From NCBI RefSeq assembly GCF_030271535.1, contig NZ_JASCXJ010000002.1, forward strand, positions 423,107-487,106: 64,000 nucleotides of DNA, in the 5' to 3' direction. Below, piece by piece: positions 8,405 through 16,802 of this stretch. The stretch comes from Nocardiopsis sp. ATB16-24 (GTDB lineage: Bacteria > Actinomycetota > Actinomycetes > Streptosporangiales > Streptosporangiaceae). How positions within the stretch are numbered: position 1 is the first letter of the stretch; each line of letters opens with the position of its first letter. Made by a program: the position numbers and the translations under genes. The notes under the pieces are model-generated. The model had not been told where the DNA came from and ran no database searches. It worked only from the letters and a program-made list of their open reading frames with translations.

Positions 8405-9893
8405 ACCGCGATCCCTCGACGAACTGCTCGATGCGGCGGCGTGGGAGGCGAAGATCGCATGTGACGAACAGGACGCCTCGCGGATGCGCTCCGGCGTGAG
8501 CACCCTGGAGAAGGCGCTGGCCGACGGGCAACAGGTGTACGGGGTGAGCCGTGGCTTCGGCCCCCTGGTCGCCTTCGCCGCCGCGGAGTCCGTCGAGGAG
8601 CAGGGGCGCGGACTCATCTCCCACCTGGGCACCGCTCAGGGGGAGGCTCTGCCGGCGGACGTGAGCCGACTCGCGGTGTGGCTCCGGTTGAACAGCATGC
8701 GCTCGGGATACTCGGCGGTCTCCCCCGAGTTCTGGCAGAGGCTGGCCGACCTGTGGAACCGCGGGTTCACCCCGGTGATCCCCCGCGACGGCACGGTCAG
8801 CGCCAGCGGTGACCTCCAGCCCCTGGCCAGCGCCGCCCTGGCGTTCGCCGGGGAGGGCCACTGCTGGAGCCCCGACGGCGAGGGAGGCAGGACGCGGCGC
8901 CCGGCCACCGACGTGCTCGACGAACTCGACGCGCGGCCGATCCAGTGGCGCGCACGGGAGGCGCTGGGGTTCGTCAACGGCACCGCCGTCAGCCTGGCCG
9001 TCACGGTGCACAACCACCGACAGGTGCTCGCGCTGCTTCGCGCCGCGGCGCTGCTCACGGGCCGCCTGGCCACGCTGCTGGGCTCGGACCCCGTCGCCTA
9101 CCACCCGAACCTTTCGAAGGTGCGCGGCCAGATCGGACAGTCGACCGTGGCCCGGTGGATCCGCTCGTACATGCCCGCATCCGCCGAGCGGTCCCCCTCC
9201 CGCCCCCTTCAGGAGCCCTACAGCCTGCGGTGCGCTCCACAGGTCCTCGGCGCGGTGCTGGACCAACTTGAGGCGATGGAGGCCATCCTGGTCCGCGAGG
9301 CCGTCGGAACCACCGACAACCCCGTCTTCGTGGAGGACGAGGTCCTGCACGGGGGGAACTTCCACGCCATGCCGGCCGCCCTGTGCTCGGACCAGCTGGG
9401 ACTGTGCCTCCAGCAGATCGCCTTCCTGGTCGACCGCCAGCTCGCGCTGCTGTGCGCCCCCGAGAGCAACGGCGGGCTGCCGCCCATGCTCACTCCCAGG
9501 GCCGGCGCGGGAAGCGGACTGGCGGGGGTGCAGATCAGCGCGACCTCCTTCGTCAGCCGTATCCGCCAGCTCGTCGTCCCGGCCACGCTCACCGCCCTGC
9601 CCTGCAACAACGGCAACCAGGACCACGTCCCGATGGCGCTGAACGGGGCCAACGCGGTCGCTGAGGCGGTGGGGCACGCATGGAACGTCCTAGGTTCCCT
9701 CGGGGTGGGCGTGGCCCAGTGCGCCGCCCTGACCGGCGCCTCCTCCGGAGACGACGAGCGGTGGAAGGTGCTGGCGGAGGTCTGTCCGCCGCTGGACGCG
9801 GACCGGCCCCTGGCCGCCGAGGTCCACACGGTCGGGCGACTCCTCCAGGGGTGGGGCCACGAACTGGCCCGAGGGGGGAACGAGAACCCGTGA
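8394..9893 (+). CDS. MIO-type aromatic amino acid ammonia-lyase or aminomutase
   Basis: This 499-residue protein belongs to the HAL/PAL/TAL family, which uses the self-formed MIO electrophile to eliminate ammonia from an aromatic amino acid (or to shift it, in aminomutases). The MIO triad Ala-Ser-Gly is at residues 137-139 in TVSASGDLQPLA; the catalytic Tyr is in VYGVSRGFG (Y49, a variant of VYGVNTGFG). A selectivity pair His-Leu occurs in LISHLGTAQGE (residues 77-78), which resembles the HL pair of bacterial tyrosine ammonia-lyases and suggests tyrosine as substrate (inference). GTG at 8394 has GGAGG just upstream. Lyase versus aminomutase cannot be decided here. Confidence 0.85.
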   Translation: MHGRPRSLDELLDAAAWEAKIACDEQDASRMRSGVSTLEKALADGQQVYGVSRGFGPLVAFAAAESVEEQGRGLISHLGTAQGEALPADVSRLAVWLRLNSMRSGYSAVSPEFWQRLADLWNRGFTPVIPRDGTVSASGDLQPLASAALAFAGEGHCWSPDGEGGRTRRPATDVLDELDARPIQWRAREALGFVNGTAVSLAVTVHNHRQVLALLRAAALLTGRLATLLGSDPVAYHPNLSKVRGQIGQSTVARWIRSYMPASAERSPSRPLQEPYSLRCAPQVLGAVLDQLEAMEAILVREAVGTTDNPVFVEDEVLHGGNFHAMPAALCSDQLGLCLQQIAFLVDRQLALLCAPESNGGLPPMLTPRAGAGSGLAGVQISATSFVSRIRQLVVPATLTALPCNNGNQDHVPMALNGANAVAEAVGHAWNVLGSLGVGVAQCAALTGASSGDDERWKVLAEVCPPLDADRPLAAEVHTVGRLLQGWGHELARGGNENP

Positions 9894-10732
9894 CCCCGGA
9901 AGCCGCCGGTGACCCCGGTCAGTTCACCAACGAGGTCGTCTGGAACCGGCTGGACGGCGGACATTCCATGATCGGTCCGTTCTCCGCCGCGACCATCGAC
10001 CGGATGCTCCAGGGCGCCCGTCTGGGGAAGAACCCCCGGATCCTCGACATCGGTTGCGGACTGGGGGCCTGGATTCTGCGTGCTCTGGAGCTGTACCCCG
10101 ACGCCCACGGCGTGGGCGTCGACGTCTCCCGGGCCCATGTGGAGCGCGCCAGGGCCGAGGCCGAACGCCGTGGTGTCGCCGACCGCTTCACCGGCCAGGT
10201 GGGCGACGCCTGGGACCTGGTCCGGACCGGGGACTTCGACCTGGTGATGTGCGTGGGCCTGAGCGACGTGCTCGGCGGTACGGGCACGACCCTCAGAGAG
10301 CTGATACGCCCCCGGCTCCGGGACGGGGGCGTGGTCGTGCTGGGAGAGACGTTCTGGCGGCGCCCGCCCGACGAGGCGGCACTGCGGTCGCTGGGGGTGG
10401 CCGAGGACCGCTATCGGGACCTGGAGGGCGTGTTCGACGAGGTGATCGCCGCCGGAGGGCTTCCCGTCGACGCCCATGTGAGCACCGAGACGGAATGGGA
10501 CGCGTACATGTGGGCCTGTGTGCGGGCCCTGGCCGACTGGGGGCTGGACGAGGCGCCGCCCGAGGAACAGGGGGAGATCCTCCGGTTCATGGCCGACTAC
10601 CGGGACGCCTGGCTGCAAGGTTTCCGCGGAAAGCTGGGTTTCATCACCCTGCTGCTGCGGCCCGTACCGCTGCGGCTGAGCGTCCTGGCCGGCCGACGGC
10701 CGGCCTGGGCACCGCCCCCCTGGACGGCGTGA
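9890..10732 (+). CDS. Class I SAM-dependent methyltransferase
   Basis: This 280-residue protein has the Rossmann SAM-binding motif ILDIGCGLGAW near residues 44-54 and an acidic motif II region (GVGVDVS). Its GTG start overlaps the ammonia-lyase stop (GTGA), tying it to the aromatic unit. O-, N- or C-methylation cannot be distinguished. The N-terminal segment FTNEVVWNRLDGGHSMIGPFS is unusual, and I do not recognise a specific subfamily. Confidence 0.75.
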   Translation: MTPEAAGDPGQFTNEVVWNRLDGGHSMIGPFSAATIDRMLQGARLGKNPRILDIGCGLGAWILRALELYPDAHGVGVDVSRAHVERARAEAERRGVADRFTGQVGDAWDLVRTGDFDLVMCVGLSDVLGGTGTTLRELIRPRLRDGGVVVLGETFWRRPPDEAALRSLGVAEDRYRDLEGVFDEVIAAGGLPVDAHVSTETEWDAYMWACVRALADWGLDEAPPEEQGEILRFMADYRDAWLQGFRGKLGFITLLLRPVPLRLSVLAGRRPAWAPPPWTA

Positions 10733-10886
10733 CGCCCCACCGCCTCCGGAGGAGGGGATTCCGATTCCGGACGCCCGGCGGTGCGGGCGCCGGCAGACGA
10801 CGTGGCGTCGCTCGCCCAGGGCGCGCGTTCCGTCAACCGTTCACGGCCCCGTTCCACCGAGGCGCCGTGGGGAGATAGGGAGAAAG

Positions 10887-11936
10887 ATGCGTACACCCCA
10901 ACTGTGGCTCAGTGGTCTGGGGACGTTCGTGCCCCCGTCCGTCAGTGTGCGGTCGGCTCTGGAGCAGGGGCTGTGCACCGAGGAGGAGGCCGCCTCGCAC
11001 GAGATGACCGGTGCCGCGGTCGCCGGCCCGGTTCCGGCTCCGGAGATGGCCCTGAGGGCCGCCCGCGAGGCGTTCGCGCAGAGCGGTGCGGCTCCCGCGG
11101 ACACGCGCCTGCTGCTGTACGCCGACACCTGGCACCAAGGACCGGACGGCTGGTTCCCGCAGTACCACCTCCAGCACCACCTGGGCACCGGTGACGCACT
11201 GGCGATGGAGGTACGGCAGGGATGTGTCGCGCTGTTCAACGCCCTGGAGTTGGCGGCGCCCCACGTGAGCGGCGGTGACGAGGACGAGTGCGCCCTCCTC
11301 GTCGCGAGCGACAACTACGGCACCCCGGGCGTCGATCGGTGGCGCACCGGCGACTTCGTCCTGGGCGACGGAGCCTGTGCGCTGGTCCTGAGGCGGGATC
11401 GCGGCTTCGCCAGGATCCTCTCCGTGGGGTCGATGGTGGTCCCCGAACTGGAGGAGATGAGCCGCAGCGGAGAAGCGGAGTTCCCGCCGGGGGCCACCAC
11501 CGGCACGTTCTTCGACCTCAAGGGCCGGGTCCAGGAGTTCGGCCGGGTCGGCGAGCAGCGCAGCGACACGAAGCTGGCCTGGCTGGTGCTGCAAAAGAAG
11601 ATGCTGATGCTGATCAACCGCACGCTCGCCGAGGCGGGCATCACGATGGCCGATGTCACCCGCGCCTCGCTCACCAGCCTCGCGCCGCACTCCTTCGAGC
11701 ACCGGTGGCTGGACCTTCTGGGACTGACGGTGGACGAGACCACGTGGGACTACGGCCGCGGCATCGGCCACATCGGTGCAGCCGACCCCTTCCTGGGACT
11801 CCGGCACCTGATCGACGGCGGTGAGGTGAAACCCGGCGACCACGTTCTGCTCGGCGGAGTGGGTTCGGGGGTGACCGCCGCCTGCGCGGTCGTGCAGATC
11901 ACCGACACCATGCCGGAGGGCGGTTCCCAGCCGTGA
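10887..11936 (+). CDS. KASIII-like acyltransferase/ketosynthase with C-H-H active site
   Basis: This 349-residue thiolase-fold protein resembles ketoacyl-ACP synthase III. The nucleophile Cys113 lies in VRQGCVALFNAL and His268 in SLAPHSFE. The third family residue (Asn of GNTS-type motifs) is replaced by His295 in GIGHIGAAD. KASIII homologues with altered third residues, such as CerJ and AviN-type enzymes, form esters on glycosides instead of C-C bonds. By analogy, this enzyme may transfer an ACP- or CoA-bound acyl group to a sugar or aglycone hydroxyl. ATG at 10887 has GGGAGAAAG just before it. The 154-nt upstream spacer could hold a promoter. Confidence 0.75.
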   Translation: MRTPQLWLSGLGTFVPPSVSVRSALEQGLCTEEEAASHEMTGAAVAGPVPAPEMALRAAREAFAQSGAAPADTRLLLYADTWHQGPDGWFPQYHLQHHLGTGDALAMEVRQGCVALFNALELAAPHVSGGDEDECALLVASDNYGTPGVDRWRTGDFVLGDGACALVLRRDRGFARILSVGSMVVPELEEMSRSGEAEFPPGATTGTFFDLKGRVQEFGRVGEQRSDTKLAWLVLQKKMLMLINRTLAEAGITMADVTRASLTSLAPHSFEHRWLDLLGLTVDETTWDYGRGIGHIGAADPFLGLRHLIDGGEVKPGDHVLLGGVGSGVTAACAVVQITDTMPEGGSQP

Positions 11937-11992
11937 GCCCTGAACCTCCCGCGACTGGGGCGGGAACCGACCTACCGAATGGAGCGTGACGC

Positions 11993-14554
11993 GTGCTCGA
12001 CAACATGGAGATCTACGTACAGGCCGATTCCCTCTTCTACGAGGATCCGCGTCACTGGGCCAGGGGGCCGAAGTTCCTCGACACCCCACAGTTCTCCGTG
12101 AGCGGGCGCGAGTGCCCTCCCGGGTGGAGCCGCACCGATCACGGCCTGTGGACCTACGTGTTCCCCGAGGCCACGGAGCTTCCCGACCAGGGCTGGAAGA
12201 TCCACGTCTCCGCGACCCTGGACAACGGCGACGCCCTCTGTAACGCGGTGTGGGACTACTGCACGACCCGGGGGATCCCCTTCAAACACCTGCTGGACCG
12301 CAAGATCCAGTACCTGTGCAACTCCAAGTACGCCCCACGGGGCTCCAGCGGCAAACTGATCACGATCTACCCTCGCGACGAAGCGGAGCTGGAGTCGATC
12401 CTCACCGGACTCTCCGAGCGGGTCGAAGGGCAGGAGGGCCCCTACATCCTCAGCGACCTGCGTTGGGGGGAGGGGCCGCTCTACGTGCGCTACGGCGCGT
12501 TCGCCGACCTGCGATGCGTGGACGCCGACGGCCGATCGGTGCCCGCCATCCGTCGCCCGGACGGCGTCCTGGTCCCCGACAAGCGCCGTCCCGGCTTCAC
12601 CCCGCCTTCGTGGGCGCGATTGCCCGCGTTCCTCGAACCGCATCTCCAGGCGCGCGGAGGTGGCGGGGGCACCCAGCCGTACAGGGTGGACAAGGCCCTG
12701 CACTTCTCCAATTCCGGCGGGGTCTACCTCGCCACCCGCCTGAGCGACGGAGAGGAGGTGGTGCTGAAGGAGGCCCGGCCGCACGCCGGTGTGGACGGCA
12801 ACGGCGACGACGCCGTCACCCGCCAGGAGCGGGAGGAGAAGGCGCTGCGCCGACTCGACGGGATCCGGGGGATCCCGCGACTCCACGACGCCTTCACCCT
12901 GGGCGGCCACCGCTTCATCGTGCAGGAGTACCGGGAGGGCCTGCCCTTGTACTCGTGGTGCGCCGCGTACCACCCCCGGGTGATCAAGGCCGACCCCCCG
13001 GAGAAGGAGGTCGCGGACTTCACCGCCCGACTTCTGGAGGTACTGCGCCGGGTCGAGGAGATCGTCGCGGCGATCCATGAACGCGGACTGGTCGCCGGGG
13101 ACCTGCACATGAACAACGTGCTGGTCGGTCCGGACGACGAGGTGACGGTCATCGACTTCGAGCAGGCGTTCGAGATCGGGGAGGAGTGGCGCCCCGGCCT
13201 GGGCGCCCCGGGCTTCGCCACCGCGCACCGTCAGGGCACGGGTATCGACGAGCACGCACTCGCCATGCTCCGCCTGACGTCGTTCCTGGCGTTCGCCCCC
13301 ATCACGAGCCTGGCCCCGGCCAAGGCCGAGGAGTACATCGGCATCATCGAACGGGAGTTCCCCGTTTCCCCCGCATGGATCCGCGAGACCACCGAGCGGC
13401 TGGAACTCGAAGGCTCCTCGGAGCCGGACCCCGCCCGTGAGGCGGCCTCCCCGGAGGAACTGGAGGCGAAGCTGGCGGCGGCGGTGGTGGAGTCGGCGAC
13501 TCCCGACCGGGAGGACCGCCTCTTCCCCGGCGACATCCAGCAGTTCGTCTCCGGAGGTCTCGGGATCGCCTACGGCGCCGCCGGCGTGCTGTGGGTCCTG
13601 GACGTCTGCGGCCACGGCCGCCATCCGGAGTTCGAGCGGTGGCTGATCTCCGCGGCGCGTCGGGAGAAGAGCCTCAATCCGGGCTTCTACGACGGAGCGG
13701 CGGGCATCGCCTACGTGCTCGACCGCCTGGGGCACCGGGAGGAGGCCGCACAACTGCTCGAACGGTACGCGGCGGCGCCACGCGGCGGGGTCTCCCTGTT
13801 CTCCGGACTCTCCGGCATCGGCGCCTCCCTGCTCCACTTCGCCGAAAGCCATGACGACTCCCGTCACCGCGACGAGGCACTGGAACTGGCGAACCGGATC
13901 GGGGACCACGTGACCAGCGGCAAGAGGCCCGGTCCCGAAGGAACGGTGTCAGGCCTCCAAGCGGGACTCATGAGGGGGTGGTCGGGAGCGGCCCTGTTCT
14001 ACCTCCGTCTCCACGAGCACACCTCGGACCCCTCCTGCCTCGACCTGGCCCTGCGCGCCGTCCACCGCGACCTCGACCAGTGCGTCACCAACGACGACGG
14101 CGCGCTGGTCATCGACGACCGTGGCGTTCGGGGACTGCCGCACATCGAGGCCGGCGGCCTGGGGCTGGCGCTGGTCGTCGACGAGGTGCTCGCCTACAGG
14201 GAGGACGACCGCCTGAGAGAGGCGCTCCCGGCGCTGGCGAGATCGGGACTGCCGCAGCTGACGGTGCGCGGCGACCTGTTCTTCGGCAAGGCGGGGCAGC
14301 TCGCGGCCATGGCCCGGATCGGCAAGGACGACCAGGCGGTCCGGCGTCGCACGGACGAACTGAGGCGCTACCTGGTCCCCTACCGCGACCACCTGGCCCT
14401 GCCCAGCGGTCGCGGGTTCCGGCTGTCCATGGACCTGGCCACCGGCACCGCGGGGGCGCTGCTGGCCCTGGCCGCCGCGCGCGGCGGCGGCAGCCCGTTC
14501 CTGCCCTTCTTCCGCACGACCTCTGCCGACACGGACCTGGGAGGTACCGAATGA
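11993..14554 (+). CDS. Class III lanthionine synthetase (LanKC)
   Basis: This 853-residue protein has the three LanKC regions in order: an N-terminal lyase-like part (about 1-220), a Ser/Thr kinase part (about 230-480) with VVLKEARP, the catalytic-loop variant GDLHMNNVLV and DFEQA in place of DFG, and a C-terminal LanC-like toroid (about 510-853) that lacks the zinc-binding Cys-Cys-His set, as expected for class III. Such enzymes phosphorylate Ser/Thr in a precursor peptide, eliminate and cyclise to lanthionine/labionin. GTG at 11993 is used; ATG at 12005 is an alternative. The stop overlaps the permease start (ATGA). No class III precursor was recognisable nearby, so its substrate is open. 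Confidence 0.88.
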   Translation: MLDNMEIYVQADSLFYEDPRHWARGPKFLDTPQFSVSGRECPPGWSRTDHGLWTYVFPEATELPDQGWKIHVSATLDNGDALCNAVWDYCTTRGIPFKHLLDRKIQYLCNSKYAPRGSSGKLITIYPRDEAELESILTGLSERVEGQEGPYILSDLRWGEGPLYVRYGAFADLRCVDADGRSVPAIRRPDGVLVPDKRRPGFTPPSWARLPAFLEPHLQARGGGGGTQPYRVDKALHFSNSGGVYLATRLSDGEEVVLKEARPHAGVDGNGDDAVTRQEREEKALRRLDGIRGIPRLHDAFTLGGHRFIVQEYREGLPLYSWCAAYHPRVIKADPPEKEVADFTARLLEVLRRVEEIVAAIHERGLVAGDLHMNNVLVGPDDEVTVIDFEQAFEIGEEWRPGLGAPGFATAHRQGTGIDEHALAMLRLTSFLAFAPITSLAPAKAEEYIGIIEREFPVSPAWIRETTERLELEGSSEPDPAREAASPEELEAKLAAAVVESATPDREDRLFPGDIQQFVSGGLGIAYGAAGVLWVLDVCGHGRHPEFERWLISAARREKSLNPGFYDGAAGIAYVLDRLGHREEAAQLLERYAAAPRGGVSLFSGLSGIGASLLHFAESHDDSRHRDEALELANRIGDHVTSGKRPGPEGTVSGLQAGLMRGWSGAALFYLRLHEHTSDPSCLDLALRAVHRDLDQCVTNDDGALVIDDRGVRGLPHIEAGGLGLALVVDEVLAYREDDRLREALPALARSGLPQLTVRGDLFFGKAGQLAAMARIGKDDQAVRRRTDELRRYLVPYRDHLALPSGRGFRLSMDLATGTAGALLALAAARGGGSPFLPFFRTTSADTDLGGTE

Positions 14555-15408
14555 CCGCGACCCGAGTACCCGCGCAGGCGGCCAACCGCGGCCTGGGCCA
14601 TGACCTGCGCGTGGCGAGGGTGGTACTGGTCCGGGACCTGATGCGGTTCCTGCACGACGTGGGACGGGCCGTGTCGACCCTGCTCCAGGGCGTCATGATG
14701 CTGTTCGTGATCGGCGTCGGTTTCGGTTCGCTGATGCCCGACGCCCCCGCCGGGGTGGAACTGACGACGGTGATGTTCCCCGGTGTGATCGCCATGCTCG
14801 TGATCAGCACCGCCATCGCCTCGGCGGGGTCGATCGTCTCCGACCGGGAGTTCGGCTTCCTCCGCGAGATACTGGCGTCGCCGGCCAGACGCAGCGCGAT
14901 CGCCCTGGGCAAGGTGCTCGGCGGAGCCGTCCTGGCGGTGTTCCAGGGAAGCCTGATCCTGGTCATGGCGGGCCTGGCCGGCATTCCCTACGAGCCGATG
15001 CTCCTTGTGAAGCTCGCGGGACTCATGTGCGTGCTGGCGCTCACGACGTCCGCGCTGGGCGTGCTGACGGCGACACTGGTGCGTCACCCCGAGGCCTTCC
15101 TCGGGATCTCGCAGATGGCCATCACGCCGCTGGTCCTGCTCTCCGGCGCGCTGTTCCCGATCGCGAACCTGCCCTCGTGGCTCAAGGCCGTGGCCGTGGT
15201 CAACCCGATCACCTACGCGGTCGACCCCATGCGCAGAGTCGTGTTCGAACGGGTGGAGACCACACCGGAGGCGGAGGCCCTGTTCAACCCGGGGGTCACG
15301 TGGTTCTCCTGGCAGGTTCCCGGAAGCGTCGAGGTCCTGATGGTCGGCGGTGCGGGACTGGTGTTCCTCGCCCTGGCCGTGCGGAGGTTCAACAAGATGA
15401 CCTCCTGA
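14551..15408 (+). CDS. ABC-2 type permease, DrrB type
   Basis: This 285-residue integral membrane protein has six predicted hydrophobic segments, among them LLQGVMMLFVIGVGFGSL, TVMFPGVIAMLVIST and AVLAVFQGSLILVMAGLAG, plus the DREFGFLREILASPARR loop characteristic of ABC-2 permeases of drug exporters. The ATG overlaps the LanKC stop, so export appears coupled to LanKC production. Its ATPase is probably the DrrA-like protein at 1362. Substrate may be the cluster product or a modified peptide (inference). Confidence 0.88.
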   Translation: MTATRVPAQAANRGLGHDLRVARVVLVRDLMRFLHDVGRAVSTLLQGVMMLFVIGVGFGSLMPDAPAGVELTTVMFPGVIAMLVISTAIASAGSIVSDREFGFLREILASPARRSAIALGKVLGGAVLAVFQGSLILVMAGLAGIPYEPMLLVKLAGLMCVLALTTSALGVLTATLVRHPEAFLGISQMAITPLVLLSGALFPIANLPSWLKAVAVVNPITYAVDPMRRVVFERVETTPEAEALFNPGVTWFSWQVPGSVEVLMVGGAGLVFLALAVRRFNKMTS

Positions 15409-15432
15409 GCCGGCACACCTCGCTGTGCCGGC
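15409..15432. terminator. Bidirectional terminator hairpin
   Basis: A perfect 9-bp stem (GCCGGCACA / TGTGCCGGC) with a 6-nt loop, extended by TCCTG/CAGGA flanks, lies between the convergent permease (ends 15,408) and C-methyltransferase (ends 15,466) genes. No long T-run follows, as is common in actinomycetes. Confidence 0.7.
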
Positions 15433-15465
15433 CCAGGAGCCGTCCTCACGACGCCGGCGCGCCGC

Positions 15466-16692
15466 TCAGGTGACGCTCACCTCAGGGACGTAGCGGATCC
15501 AGCGGCCGCCGGCCTCCTGGAAGGCCTTCTCCTTCGCCATGATCTCCTCGGCGTGGTTCCACGCCAGCAACAGCGCGTACTCGGGATAGGAGCGGCGGTA
15601 CTCCTCGGGGCTGCGCACGGGGATGTGCATGCCGGGGGTCACCCGACCCTGCTTGGCGGGGGTGCTGTCGCAGATGAACTCCAGCAGATCCGGGCCGATG
15701 CCGCAGTAGTTCAGCACGGTGGCGCTCTTGGCGGTGGCGCCGTAGCCGACGACCCGCTCTCCACGGTCCCGGATCCGCTTCAGCTCGTCGACCAGTTCGG
15801 TGCGCACGCGCTCGACACCGGAGACGAAGCGGGAGAGCGTGTCCGGCGCGGTGAGCTCCCGCCTCTCCTCCTCGGCGATCCTCGCCGCCACCGCGTCCGA
15901 CGGCCGACGCGCTCCGGCGTGGACCAGGGTGTAGCGGAGCTGGCCGCCGTGGGTGGGGAGGGGTTCCACGTCGACCAGTTCCAGGCCGCTGAGCTCTGCC
16001 ATCCTCGCCACCGACTGCGCGGTGAAGAAGAAGAAGTGCTCGTCGTAGATCTGGTCGAACGACGTGCGCTCGATGATGTCCCCGAAGTAGGGGTCCTCGA
16101 AGACGAACACGCCCCCCGGGGCCAACAGGGCCTTGATGCCCCTCAGCACCGAGTCGACGTAGGGGATGTGGGAGAAGGTGTTCGCCGAGTAGATCACGTC
16201 GGCGTGCCCCTGGGAGTCGAGGATGTCCAGGGCGGTGGACTCCTCGAAGAAGTCCTTGCGCACCGTGACCCCCTCCGACGCGGCGAGGTCGGCCACTCCG
16301 CCGGAGGGCTCCACGCCGACATGGCGTACACCCGAGGCGGCGATGGTCCTGAGGAGCACTCCGTCGTTGCACCCGATCTCGACGACGAAGGGGTCGGACC
16401 CCTGGAGCTCTGTGGCCAGCAGCCTCTTCGCCATGCCCTCGAAGTGCGCGCGCATGACGGTGGAGCCGGAGGACAGGTACGGATAGTCCTGGTGGAACAT
16501 CCGCTCCCGAGGGACCTCCTCCATGAGCTGGACCATCTGGCAGCCGCGGCAGGCTCCCACGGAAAGACGGTAGAAGAACTCGGGCTCCCGCGATTCCGGC
16601 AGGCGGAACGCGTCGGCCAGGGGCTGGCGCCCGAGGTCGATGAACTCGACCACCTCGCCCGAACAGATACGGCACTCGGATGTGATGGCCAT
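15466..16692 (-). CDS. NDP-hexose C-methyltransferase (TylCIII/EvaC type)
   Basis: This 408-residue protein matches the sugar C-methyltransferases that add a methyl branch, usually at C-3 of a dTDP-4-keto-2,6-dideoxyhexose. The N-terminal zinc-binding domain has CRICSGEVVEFIDLGRQPLADAF and a second Cys pair CRGC. The SAM motif VVEIGCNDG lies at about residue 105, and the C-terminal domain with SATVLNYCGIG is typical. ATG at 16692 follows AAGGAG by 7 nt. With the 2,3-dehydratase and aminotransferase it points to a branched 3-amino sugar of the vancosamine family, or to a branched neutral sugar. Confidence 0.9.
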   Translation of the reverse strand: MAITSECRICSGEVVEFIDLGRQPLADAFRLPESREPEFFYRLSVGACRGCQMVQLMEEVPRERMFHQDYPYLSSGSTVMRAHFEGMAKRLLATELQGSDPFVVEIGCNDGVLLRTIAASGVRHVGVEPSGGVADLAASEGVTVRKDFFEESTALDILDSQGHADVIYSANTFSHIPYVDSVLRGIKALLAPGGVFVFEDPYFGDIIERTSFDQIYDEHFFFFTAQSVARMAELSGLELVDVEPLPTHGGQLRYTLVHAGARRPSDAVAARIAEEERRELTAPDTLSRFVSGVERVRTELVDELKRIRDRGERVVGYGATAKSATVLNYCGIGPDLLEFICDSTPAKQGRVTPGMHIPVRSPEEYRRSYPEYALLLAWNHAEEIMAKEKAFQEAGGRWIRYVPEVSVT

Positions 16693-16802
16693 GGGCTACT
16701 CCTTGTCAGTCGGTTGGTGGGGAGGGCCACGAGTCGACCCACGGCGCGGGTCCGGAACGGAGTCCGGCCGCGAAGGCGGAAAGCTCGGGCGTGATGCCGA
16801 TG

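Noticed and set aside
11945..11965. Short CCCGC/GCGGG inverted repeat before LanKC
   Set aside because: Only a 5-6 bp stem, expected by chance in such GC-rich DNA, and it does not match the recurring operator spacing.
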